From contig NZ_JH164926.1 of assembly GCF_000226875.1 (NCBI RefSeq), positions 1,944,780 to 2,008,779 on the forward strand: a stretch of 64,000 nucleotides of DNA, read 5' to 3'. Origin of the DNA: Neisseria shayeganii 871 (GTDB lineage Bacteria; Pseudomonadota; Gammaproteobacteria; Burkholderiales; Neisseriaceae). Positions 45,760 through 53,532 of the stretch are shown here, piece by piece. The notes beneath the pieces were generated by a model. That model ran no database searches. It was not told the DNA's origin and saw nothing but the letters and a program-made list of their open reading frames with translations. Position 1 is the stretch's first letter; every line of letters starts with the position of its first letter. The translations under genes were made by a program, and so were the position numbers.

Positions 45760-46227
45760 TTACCTAATCAATTCAATTACGTTGCGAAACTCTTCCATGG
45801 CTTCGGGGGATTTGAGCATTTCCTCAAAGGCGTCGCCGACTGCGCACGAGCCCGGTTGCAGATGGATGATTTCACGCACGGCGAATTGTTTGACGCCCCA
45901 GCTGCTGGTCGGATGGGGATCGCGGACGGATGCGGCGGCATTGTCGGTTTCGGATTGCTCATACTGCGGTTCTCCGAGAAGCCGTGCAACGAAGCGGGCA
46001 TGGGGGCTGTCGCCGGAGACGGGCGGGTAACGCTTGATGTATTGCCGTACGGTTGCTTCGTCGGAGGCATGGCCAAATGTTGCCGGCCAAGCGGCGGTCA
46101 AGTCGGCACATGGTGATACAACCACGCGCCCGTCGCGCATTTGCACCATCACGTTATAGAGATCATCCATGGCCGCCGCCGTCTGTACGGTCAGCAGGCA
46201 GCTTGCCACAAGCAGCCAACGTTTCAT
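45760..46227 (-). CDS. Secreted protein of unknown function between accB and accC
   Basis: 155 residues from the ATG giving MKRWLLVASCLLTVQTAAAM, a clear signal peptide cleaved after AAA. The mature part (about 135 residues) has two Cys (SPCADLTAA and PGSCAVGDA) that may pair in the periplasm, and ends with an acidic helix. I do not recognise the family. It sits 12 bp after accB on the same strand, so it is probably cotranscribed, although accB and accC are usually adjacent. Confidence 0.72.
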   Translation of the reverse strand: MKRWLLVASCLLTVQTAAAMDDLYNVMVQMRDGRVVVSPCADLTAAWPATFGHASDEATVRQYIKRYPPVSGDSPHARFVARLLGEPQYEQSETDNAAASVRDPHPTSSWGVKQFAVREIIHLQPGSCAVGDAFEEMLKSPEAMEEFRNVIELIR

Positions 46228-46239
46228 CGACACAAGCCT

Positions 46240-46704
46240 TTATTCGATAATGAACAAGGGCTCGCCGTATTCGACCGGCTGGCCGTTTTCCACCAAAATT
46301 TCTTTTACTACGCCGGATTTTTCGGCTTCGATTTCGTTCATCAATTTCATGGCCTCAATAATGCACAGGGTATCGCCGGCATTCACGGTTTGGCCGACCT
46401 CCACGAAAGCCGGCGCATTCGGGCCGGGAGCTCGGTAGAAAGTGCCCACCATGGGGGACTTTTGGGCATGACCCAAATCACGGGCGGCGGGAGCGGCCTC
46501 GACAGGCGCCGCGGTAACGGCGGCGGGCGCGGCGGCAAGCGGAGCGGCGGCTGTTACCGCCGGCGCGGCCGGCGCATAAGCGGCTTGAGGCGCAGCCAAG
46601 GAGCGGGTAATACGCACTTTCTCCTCACCTTCGGTCACTTCGATTTCGGCAATGCCGGACTCCTCCACCAAGTCGATCAGTTTTTTCAGTTTGCGTAAAT
46701 CCAT
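46240..46704 (-). CDS. accB: Acetyl-CoA carboxylase, biotin carboxyl carrier protein
   Basis: The start MDLRKLKKLIDLVEESGIAE behind AAAGGATC gives 154 residues. An Ala/Pro-rich hinge (about 50-80) joins the N-terminal segment to the biotinyl domain, whose acceptor Lys is in IEAMKLMNEIEAE (about residue 120). It carries biotin between the AccC and AccAD active sites. Confidence 0.96.
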   Translation of the reverse strand: MDLRKLKKLIDLVEESGIAEIEVTEGEEKVRITRSLAAPQAAYAPAAPAVTAAAPLAAAPAAVTAAPVEAAPAARDLGHAQKSPMVGTFYRAPGPNAPAFVEVGQTVNAGDTLCIIEAMKLMNEIEAEKSGVVKEILVENGQPVEYGEPLFIIE

Positions 46705-46745
46705 GATGTTGATCCTTTGTTCGGAAATAAGGGGCCGGCCGCAAT

Positions 46746-47192
46746 TTAGCGGCGGCTTAGATATTCGATGGCGAAGTCGGCGGCGGCATGATAGCCGTGT
46801 ACGCCCAAGCCGCAAATCACACCTTGCGCCAAATCCGACAAATAAGAGTGGTGGCGGAAGGGCTCGCGGGCATGCACATTAGACAAGTGGACTTCGATAA
46901 AAGGTTTGCCGGCGGCGGCCAAGGCATCGCGCAGGGCGATACTGGTATGCGTGAAAGCGGCGGGATTGATGATGATGAAAGCGGTGCGGTCACCCAAAGC
47001 AGCCTGCACACGCTCGATTAAGATGTGTTCGGCATTGCTTTGCAACGCCTCGAAAGCCAGACCGGCAGCTTCCGCGCGTTGCCGTAGGGATTGGTTGATT
47101 TCCGCCAGCGTGGTGCGGCCGTAAATTTCCGGTTCGCGCTGGCCCAACAAGTTCAGATTGGGACCGTGCAAAACAAGCAGGGTGGGCTTCAT
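46746..47192 (-). CDS. aroQ: 3-dehydroquinate dehydratase, type II
   Basis: 148 residues starting MKPTLLVLHGPNLNLLGQRE. The Asn-Leu-Asn loop and general acid Tyr (EPEIYGRTTL), IIINPAAFTHTS, and HLSNVHAREPFRHHS with the active-site His are all present. It dehydrates 3-dehydroquinate in the shikimate pathway. It lies upstream of accB, as in many Neisseriaceae and gammaproteobacteria. Confidence 0.96.
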   Translation of the reverse strand: MKPTLLVLHGPNLNLLGQREPEIYGRTTLAEINQSLRQRAEAAGLAFEALQSNAEHILIERVQAALGDRTAFIIINPAAFTHTSIALRDALAAAGKPFIEVHLSNVHAREPFRHHSYLSDLAQGVICGLGVHGYHAAADFAIEYLSRR

Positions 47193-47242
47193 AAGGGAAA
47201 ACTGCCTCGCCAAGCAAGACAGCGCCAAAAATGGAAAATGGG

Positions 47243-47298
47243 ATTTTCAGCGAATTTCGGCGAAATGTCCAGCTTTGTCGCCGAAATTCGCTGAAAAT
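47243..47298. other. Perfect 20-bp inverted repeat upstream of aroQ
   Basis: ATTTTCAGCGAATTTCGGCG (47243-47262) is exactly complementary to 47279-47298 across a 16-base loop. It lies 50 bp before the aroQ start and resembles neither a DUS pair nor the MITE ends. It may be an attenuator-like hairpin in the aroQ-acc leader, or a small mobile palindrome. Confidence 0.6.
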
Positions 47299-47401
47299 TA
47301 AAAACGACCACCCACTCAAACGGCGGATGGCCAATCAAAATACTGAAGAGCAATCGTTCTAAACAGAAGTTTAGCGAAAATGTAGGAATGTGTAAAGGTT
47401 T

Positions 47402-47432
47402 CAGGCTACCTGAAAATCTTTCAGGTAGCCTG
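47402..47432 (-). terminator. Inverted DUS pair after ydcH
   Basis: Two DUS copies form a 14-bp stem with a short loop, 8 bp past the ydcH stop on the minus strand. Confidence 0.75.
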
Positions 47433-47439
47433 ATTGTAC

Positions 47440-47667
47440 TTATTGCTGGCGCTCGGCATCCGCTTTACGCAGAATTACATACAGCTGATCCTTCAAAAAC
47501 AGTTTTTTCTTTTTCAATTCTTCGATTTCATCCAAACCGCTGGTTACCGGGTTGTTTTCAAGGCCGGTGATTTTGTCGTCCAGCTCGTTGTGTTCGTTAA
47601 ACAGGCGGGCGAAGTGGTTGTCGGTTTGTTTCAGTTCGCTGATCAAATCGCGATATTCGGGAAACAT
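47440..47667 (-). CDS. YdcH family (DUF465) small coiled-coil protein
   Basis: 75 residues: MFPEYRDLISELKQTDNHFA with the conserved HNELDDKI pattern (here EHNELDDKITGLE), then a Lys-rich helix (ELKKKKLFLKDQLY). This is the small antiparallel-helix DUF465 family, common in proteobacteria, of uncertain role. A Shine-Dalgarno-like AAAGGA precedes the ATG. Confidence 0.9.
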   Translation of the reverse strand: MFPEYRDLISELKQTDNHFARLFNEHNELDDKITGLENNPVTSGLDEIEELKKKKLFLKDQLYVILRKADAERQQ

Positions 47668-47796
47668 GATGGTCCTTTCTCAGGTCTGGTTTCAATACAC
47701 AGGAATAACGTGGGGATACTATCACACCGCCCTGAAAAAAACGAGTTGGCCTGCTATCATGCGCCCTGCCCTAAGGCTACCTGAAAGCATAGTGTG

Positions 47797-48132
47797 ATGA
47801 ATCTTCTGCAAACCTTTTTTCTGTTTGTGCTGACTGCGCTGGCCGAAATCGTCGGCTGTTGGCTGCCCTATCTGTGGCTGAACAAGCAGTTCCCCGCCTG
47901 GGTACTGCTGCCGGCCGCCGCGAGTCTGGCCCTATTCGCCTGGTTGCTGAGCCTGCACCCCACGGAAGCCGGACGTACTTATGCGGCATACGGCGGAGTC
48001 TATATCGGCAGCGCCATGGTTTGGCTGTGGCTGGTAGAAGGCGTGCGGCCGCAATGGAGCGACTACTTGGGCGCGGCGCTCTGCCTGTGCGGCGCAGCAG
48101 TCATCCTGTTGGGCGCAAGCAAAACCGTTTAA
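47797..48132 (+). CDS. YnfA/UPF0060 family small membrane protein
   Basis: 111 residues from the ATG at 47797 (a GTG one codon earlier is possible). Four transmembrane helices and the motifs TALAEIVGCWLPYLWL, AAYGGVYIGSAMVWLWLVEG and PQWSDYLGA identify the UPF0060 family, related to small multidrug resistance transporters. Transport substrate is unknown. A DUS lies immediately upstream. Confidence 0.9.
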   Translation: MNLLQTFFLFVLTALAEIVGCWLPYLWLNKQFPAWVLLPAAASLALFAWLLSLHPTEAGRTYAAYGGVYIGSAMVWLWLVEGVRPQWSDYLGAALCLCGAAVILLGASKTV

Positions 48133-48214
48133 TAGCATGACCAAGCTACCTGAATTGACCACGCGGCATGGTAGAATCCACGCCGTTTTCCGTATTTCTA
48201 CCCATTGGAATCCC

Positions 48215-49417
48215 ATGCAAAACTATTCTTTTCCCGACGAGCGCGGCTTTTTCGGCGAACACGGCGGCGCTTATGTTTCCGAAACCCTGATTCCCGCCCT
48301 GCAAGAATTGGCCCAAGCCTACCGAGAAGCCAAAAACGATCCCGCATTTTGGGCCGCCTTCCGCCACGATTTGAAACACTACGTCGGCCGCCCCAGCCCG
48401 GTTTACCATGCCGCACGCTTGAGCGAACAACTCGGCGGCGCACAAATCTGGCTCAAGCGGGAAGACCTCAACCACACCGGCGCGCATAAAGTGAACAACA
48501 CCATCGGTCAGGCCCTGTTGGCCAAGCGTATGGGTAAAAAGCGCGTGATTGCCGAAACCGGCGCCGGCCAGCACGGCGTGGCCAGCGCCACCGTGGCCGC
48601 ACGTTTCGGCATGGAGTGCCACGTTTATATGGGCGCGGACGACATCCAACGCCAAGCGCCGAATGTATTCCGCATGAAGCTGTTGGGCGCCAACGTAGTG
48701 GGCGTGGACAGCGGCAGCCGCACCTTGAAAGACGCCATGAACGAAGCCATGCGCGAGTGGGTGGCACGAGTGGACGACACCTTCTACATCATCGGCACCG
48801 CCGCCGGCCCCGCACCTTACCCAGAAATGGTGCGCGACTTCCAATGCGTGATCGGCAACGAAGCCAAGGAGCAGATGCTGGAAGCCATCGGCCGCCAGCC
48901 CGACGTGGCCGTGGCCTGTGTGGGTGGCGGCTCCAATGCCATCGGTTTGTTCTTCCCCTATATCGACGAAAAAAACGTGCGCCTGGTCGGCGTGGAAGCA
49001 GGCGGCAAAGGCGTGGAGACAGACGAGCACGCCGCACCAATTAGCAGCAACGCCCCGATCGGCGTCTTGCACGGTTTCCGCAGCTACCTGATGCAGGACG
49101 AACACGGCCAAGTAGTCGGCACCCATTCCGTCTCCGCCGGTTTGGACTACCCGGGCATCGGCCCCGAACACAGCCACCTGGCCGATCTCGGCCGCGTCGA
49201 ATACCAGGCCGCCAACGACGATGCCGCGCTGGAAGCCTTTGATTTGCTGTGCCGATACGAAGGCATCATCCCCGCGCTGGAAAGCAGCCACGCGTTGGCG
49301 TGGGCGGTGGCCGAAGCGCCGAAAATGGGCAAAGACCAAGTGATCTTGGTGAATTTGTCCGGCCGCGGCGACAAAGACATCAACACGGTAGCAAAGCTAA
49401 AAGGAATTGAATTGTAA
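48215..49417 (+). CDS. trpB: Tryptophan synthase beta chain
   Basis: The ATG at 48215 gives 400 residues starting MQNYSFPDERGFFGEHGGAY. The PLP Lys is in LNHTGAHKVNNTIG (about residue 90) and the phosphate-binding loop is CVGGGSNAIGLF (about 235). It condenses indole and serine to tryptophan. No trpA is adjacent in this window. An inverted DUS pair and a MITE follow. Confidence 0.97.
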   Translation: MQNYSFPDERGFFGEHGGAYVSETLIPALQELAQAYREAKNDPAFWAAFRHDLKHYVGRPSPVYHAARLSEQLGGAQIWLKREDLNHTGAHKVNNTIGQALLAKRMGKKRVIAETGAGQHGVASATVAARFGMECHVYMGADDIQRQAPNVFRMKLLGANVVGVDSGSRTLKDAMNEAMREWVARVDDTFYIIGTAAGPAPYPEMVRDFQCVIGNEAKEQMLEAIGRQPDVAVACVGGGSNAIGLFFPYIDEKNVRLVGVEAGGKGVETDEHAAPISSNAPIGVLHGFRSYLMQDEHGQVVGTHSVSAGLDYPGIGPEHSHLADLGRVEYQAANDDAALEAFDLLCRYEGIIPALESSHALAWAVAEAPKMGKDQVILVNLSGRGDKDINTVAKLKGIEL

Positions 49418-49427
49418 AAGAAACAGC

Positions 49428-49460
49428 ATTTCAGGTAGCCTACAAGGGCTACCTGAAAAT
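49428..49460 (+). terminator. Inverted DUS pair after trpB
   Basis: Arms 49428-49440 and 49447-49460 carry two DUS copies facing outwards, 11 bp past trpB. Confidence 0.7.
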
Positions 49461-49467
49461 ATATGCT

Positions 49468-49634
49468 GAGACCTTTGCAAAACCTCCAGATGTGGATGCA
49501 GTTCAAGGCGTAGCAGCGCAGTGAGTGTGAACGCCAGGAATCCCCGTGGGACAGACATATCATCTAGATAGGCAAGCGAGCGAGCAGCACACAACGCAGA
49601 AATGCGCCGCAGGTAGGGGTTTTGCAAAGGTCTC
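49468..49634 (+). repeat. MITE-like TIR element, copy 5 (167 bp)
   Basis: Complete element in the orientation of copies 1 and 2 with perfect 17-bp ends. It lies 8 bp from the trpB terminator. Confidence 0.78.
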
Positions 49635-49707
49635 AGGCTTCCAAATAAGAGGGCTCTGATGCCTGGCTACCTGAAAACAAAGCATCACAGCTCCAACCCA
49701 CCAAAAC

Positions 49708-49743
49708 AAACCGCACAGCCGATTTCAATCAGCTGTGCGGTTT
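49708..49743 (-). terminator. Terminator of the OmpA-like gene
   Basis: A 12-bp perfect stem (AAACCGCACAGC and its complement, arms 49708-49719 and 49732-49743), with TTTTGG following on the minus strand, 27 bp past the stop. Confidence 0.85.
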
Positions 49744-49770
49744 GTCTGTAAGAAGCAGTAAGCGATCGGT

Positions 49771-50307
49771 TTAATCCACCAACAGCACTTCTACCCTGCG
49801 GGCTTCGGCATCGCTGCCGCTACCTTGCGCCACTTCAGGCTTGCGCAACTCAATGCTTTCTTGCGGCACGCCCAAAGCCAACAACGCGTTTTGTACCGCA
49901 ATGGCGCGGTTTTTCGATACTTCTGCGTTCACTTCGGCATTACCGGTGTGGTCATGATAGCCGGAAATCACCGCACGACGGCCGTGCTTCACGCCGTCCA
50001 CCACAACAGCCAGTACCTCTTCGGCATTCGGTGCCAGATTGCTGCTGCCGGTGGCGAAGTAGAATTTCACAATGCCGTTTTCCACCAAGGCATAATCGCC
50101 GGTTTGCGGCACCATGTTCACCTGGCCATTTTCCACTTGGGCGCGGCTGGGCACTTGTGCCTCAGGCTGACCGAAACCCAAGTCGCCATTTTTGTGCGCC
50201 TCCCACAAAGCCAAGGTCAGCACGCCGGCTACCACCAAGCCCACCAACACACCCAGCCAAGTCAGCAGACGGCGCAGTTTTTTATCTTCTTCATCTTGTG
50301 AAGCCAT
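49771..50307 (-). CDS. OmpA-family protein with N-terminal membrane anchor
   Basis: 178 residues. A charged N-terminus (MASQDEEDKKLRRLL) leads to one transmembrane helix (about 15-35). The C-terminal OmpA-like peptidoglycan-binding domain (about 75-178) has VKFYFATGSSNLAPNAEEVL and SKNRAIAVQNALLALGV. There is no outer-membrane barrel, so it is an inner-membrane-anchored periplasmic protein. The gene stands alone, divergent from glyQ, with its own terminator. Confidence 0.87.
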   Translation of the reverse strand: MASQDEEDKKLRRLLTWLGVLVGLVVAGVLTLALWEAHKNGDLGFGQPEAQVPSRAQVENGQVNMVPQTGDYALVENGIVKFYFATGSSNLAPNAEEVLAVVVDGVKHGRRAVISGYHDHTGNAEVNAEVSKNRAIAVQNALLALGVPQESIELRKPEVAQGSGSDAEARRVEVLLVD

Positions 50308-50444
50308 GTTGCGAATCCTCTGTTACTCATAAAAAAACGGCGGAATCTTAACATAAAAGCCCGGCCGGCGGTGGGTTTTGTTTCCCACCCAAACCAAGTA
50401 AAATGCCGGCCTTATTTATTTCCCAAATTCATTGTTTTCCCACC

Positions 50445-51350
50445 ATGCTCACCTTCCAACAAATTATCTTCACATTGCAAAACTTTTGGGCCGAACGCGG
50501 CTGCACCATCATCCAACCTTTCGACATGGAAGTCGGCGCCGGCACCAGCCATCCCGCCACCTGTCTGCGCGCACTCGGCCCCGAGCCGTGGTATGCCGCT
50601 TATGTCCAACCCAGCCGCCGCCCCAAAGACGGCCGCTACGGCGACAACCCCAACCGCCTGCAACACTATTACCAATTTCAGGTGGCCTTAAAACCCGCCC
50701 CTGCCGACATTCAGGAACAATACCTTGATTCACTGCGCGAACTGGGCATCGACCCTCAAGTTCACGATATCCGCTTTGTCGAAGACGACTGGGAAAACCC
50801 CACCCTCGGCGCTTGGGGTTTGGGCTGGGAAGTATGGCTCAACGGCATGGAAGTCACCCAATTTACCTATTTCCAACAAGTCGGCGGCATCGACTGCACG
50901 CCTGTTTTGGGCGAAATCACCTACGGCATCGAACGCCTGGCCATGTATCTGCAAGGCGTAGAAAACGTATATGACTTGGTCTGGTCGAAAACCCCCGACG
51001 GCCAAACCGTTACCTACGGCGACGTGTACCACCAAAACGAAGTGGAACAATCCACCTACAACTTTGAATATTCCGATGCCGAATGGCTGTTGAAGCAATT
51101 TAACGACTACGAAGCCCAAGCCAAACGCCTGCTGGAAGTAGAAGACACTTCACTCGCCCTGCCCGCTTACGAACTGGTGCTCAAAGCCGGCCACACCTTC
51201 AACCTGCTCGATGCGCGCGGCGCCATTTCCGTTACCGAACGCGCCACCTATATCGGCCGCATCCGCACCTTAAGCCGGATTGTGGCGCAGAAGTTTGTGG
51301 AGAGCCGGGAGAAGTTGGGTTTTCCGTTGATGAAGCATCAGGCTACCTGA
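50445..51350 (+). CDS. glyQ: Glycine-tRNA ligase alpha subunit
   Basis: 301 residues from the ATG at 50445: MLTFQQIIFTLQNFWAERGC. The class II motifs are visible (FDMEVGAGTSHPATCLRALG, YQFQVALKPAPADIQ, GIERLAMYLQGVENVYDLVW). It forms the alpha2beta2 enzyme with GlyS. Its usual partner gene follows only 8.8 kb later, after the defence island. The stop region contains an Eikenella-type DUS. Confidence 0.96.
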   Translation: MLTFQQIIFTLQNFWAERGCTIIQPFDMEVGAGTSHPATCLRALGPEPWYAAYVQPSRRPKDGRYGDNPNRLQHYYQFQVALKPAPADIQEQYLDSLRELGIDPQVHDIRFVEDDWENPTLGAWGLGWEVWLNGMEVTQFTYFQQVGGIDCTPVLGEITYGIERLAMYLQGVENVYDLVWSKTPDGQTVTYGDVYHQNEVEQSTYNFEYSDAEWLLKQFNDYEAQAKRLLEVEDTSLALPAYELVLKAGHTFNLLDARGAISVTERATYIGRIRTLSRIVAQKFVESREKLGFPLMKHQAT

Positions 51351-51373
51351 AAAACACCGACGCGGGCACGGCC

Positions 51374-52834
51374 ATGAGCTTCCACGCGCAGCAAGCCAAG
51401 TTTAAGCGCCTGTTTCAGGAAAGCGCCGCTTGGCGTCTGCTGCGTGCCGACAATGCGCCCTATATCCTGGCCTTTGTAGCCGAATTGTTTGCCGAGAGCA
51501 GCGAAGTGCCGTACAGCCGGGCGCGGGTATTGCTGGACAGCGAAATCGAGCGCAGCCGCGATTTGGGCGTGTGGCAGACCGAAACGGCGGCGCTGAGTTA
51601 TTTGAATCTGTGGATTAAAAACGGCTGGCTGCGCGAGATGGACGGTTTGCTGAGCAAGACCGACGCCATGGAAACCGCCCTGCGTTTTGCCCACGGCTTG
51701 GACGAGCGCAGCACCGGCGCCACCGCCTCACATTTGCGTATTGTGCAGGATGCGGTGCGCGATTTTGCCGTTTCCGTGAGCCGCGACCAGCCCGCACGCC
51801 TGGCCATGCTGCAACAAAAGCAGGCGGAAACCCAGGCCGAAATCGACCGGGTTAAGGCTGGGCTGTGGGATGCCCTGGATGAAAACCAGCAGCGCGAGCG
51901 CATCCGCGAAATCCACCAGCTGTCCATGCAGCTCACCGGCGACTTCCGTTATTTTGAAGACGAAATCCGCCGTCTCGACAAAACCCTGCGTGTGCAGATG
52001 ATGGGTCATGAGGCCACGCGCGGCGAAGTTTTGCAGCAGCTGATGGCGCAGGAAGACCTGCTGGCGCAAACCGAGGCGGGCAGCGCGTTTAACGGCTTTT
52101 TCGAGCTTTTGGGCGATGTCAACCGTGCCACCGAGTTTCGCGCGCAATTGCGCACCGTGCTGGAGAGCGGCGCGGTGCAATATTTGTCGCACAAGCAGCA
52201 GCATGATTTGCAGCGCCTGGTGCCCACGCTGGTCACCGAGAGCGAGCGTGTGTTCCGTATCCGCCGCCGTACCGAGCAGGAATTGCGCAGCTATATCGAA
52301 AGCGGTGCGGCGCAGGAAGAGGGGGTCATCCGCCAGCTCATCGGCCGCCTGGAGCAAAGCGCCATGCAGTTGTTGGAAGATGGGGTGGATTTGAATACGG
52401 CCACCGGCCTGTCCTTGCCTACCGGCGCACTGTATTTTGCTTCCCCCGAGCGCTTGCGCCTGAGGCATCCGGACGATGATTTTCAGGCAGCGGATACCCA
52501 AGAGCACGCCAACAGCCGTCAGGCAGGCAGTGCGGTTTTGGCCAGTTTGGAAACCGTACGCACGAAGCAATTGGCGCACGAGATGCGGCACATCCTGCAA
52601 CAGCACGGTCCTCTGACCTTGGCGGGCATTGCGGAATATGCGCCTTTGCGCATGGGGGTGGAAGAGCTGGTGGCCCGTTTCCGCGTTGCCCGTGCCGTGG
52701 GCGCGGCCGAACTGCCCGATCGGGAAAGCCTGTGGGTGCGGGACCGCCACGGCCAACTCATCCGTGCCCGTCTGCCCGTCTTATTGCTCAACGCCAAGCT
52801 GTTTCCCGACAATATCGACACACTGTCCCTATAG
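51374..52834 (+). CDS. jetA: Wadjet JetA (DUF3375)
   Basis: 486 residues, all-alpha and Gln/Glu/Arg rich. It begins MSFHAQQAKFKRLFQESAAW. Length and position before DUF4194 and SMC-like genes match JetA, the kleisin-like subunit of the Wadjet condensin. It starts 23 bp after glyQ without a visible promoter, so it may be read from the glyQ transcript. Codon use is GC-rich like its neighbours. The internal sequence TTCAGGCAGC at 52483 is the core of a different DUS dialect. Confidence 0.88.
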   Translation: MSFHAQQAKFKRLFQESAAWRLLRADNAPYILAFVAELFAESSEVPYSRARVLLDSEIERSRDLGVWQTETAALSYLNLWIKNGWLREMDGLLSKTDAMETALRFAHGLDERSTGATASHLRIVQDAVRDFAVSVSRDQPARLAMLQQKQAETQAEIDRVKAGLWDALDENQQRERIREIHQLSMQLTGDFRYFEDEIRRLDKTLRVQMMGHEATRGEVLQQLMAQEDLLAQTEAGSAFNGFFELLGDVNRATEFRAQLRTVLESGAVQYLSHKQQHDLQRLVPTLVTESERVFRIRRRTEQELRSYIESGAAQEEGVIRQLIGRLEQSAMQLLEDGVDLNTATGLSLPTGALYFASPERLRLRHPDDDFQAADTQEHANSRQAGSAVLASLETVRTKQLAHEMRHILQQHGPLTLAGIAEYAPLRMGVEELVARFRVARAVGAAELPDRESLWVRDRHGQLIRARLPVLLLNAKLFPDNIDTLSL

Positions 52835-52842
52835 AAACCATC

Positions 52843-53532
52843 ATGGATGCCGATTTCCACTCTGCTCACCCAAGCGCACCGGCCGAAGCTGTCCTGGCAG
52901 ACAACCTGCCGCCGTCCGCCCTGAGCGACGAAGCGCGGCGGGCTTTGGTGTATCTGTTGCGTCACGGAGTGATTCTGGCCTCGGAAAAAGCGCGCCTGTT
53001 TGACACCGTGTGCCGCTATCAGGCGCCCATACGCGCGCATTTGGCCGATGTGTTTTTGCGTTTGGTCCTAGACGATCGCCAAGGCGTGGTCTTTGTAGCC
53101 GCTGCCGAGGCGGAGGCGGGCGATGGGGAAGAAGGGGCGGATGAAGGCGGCGCGGTGTCGCTGATTAACCGCCGCACGCTCACCCTGTACGACACCTTGT
53201 TGCTGTTGGTGTTGCGCAAGCATTATCAGGAACGCGAAAACGCAGGCGAGCAGAAAATCATCATCGATTTGGAACGCATCAGTGCGTCTCTGTCGCCGTT
53301 TCTGCCGCTCACCGACCATGCCGCGCTGGACAAAAAACGCCTGCTGGCGCGCATCGGCAAGATGCTGGAACACAAATTATTGCAGGCAGTGCGCGGCGAA
53401 GACGAGCGCTATGAAATCACCCCGCTGATCCGCTATGTGATCAATGCCGAAACCTTGCACCGCCTGCTGGCGGAATACCGGCGCCTGTTGCAGACACAGC
53501 TGGGCGGTACGGCGGCAGAGGAGAACGTATGA
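52843..53532 (+). CDS. jetB: Wadjet JetB (DUF4194)
   Basis: 229 residues from the ATG at 52843 (MDADFHSAHPSAPAEAVLAD). Two winged-helix-like parts are separated by an acidic Glu/Gly-rich loop (about 85-105). The segment TLTLYDTLLLLVLRKHYQER is typical of DUF4194, the kite-type subunit. The last four bases overlap the jetC start (ATGA), so translation is coupled. Confidence 0.87.
   Translation: MDADFHSAHPSAPAEAVLADNLPPSALSDEARRALVYLLRHGVILASEKARLFDTVCRYQAPIRAHLADVFLRLVLDDRQGVVFVAAAEAEAGDGEEGADEGGAVSLINRRTLTLYDTLLLLVLRKHYQERENAGEQKIIIDLERISASLSPFLPLTDHAALDKKRLLARIGKMLEHKLLQAVRGEDERYEITPLIRYVINAETLHRLLAEYRRLLQTQLGGTAAEENV

Noticed and set aside
47243..47298. Correia-type repeat
   Set aside because: The ends do not match the TATAGTGGATTAA termini of Correia elements, and the element is only 56 bp.
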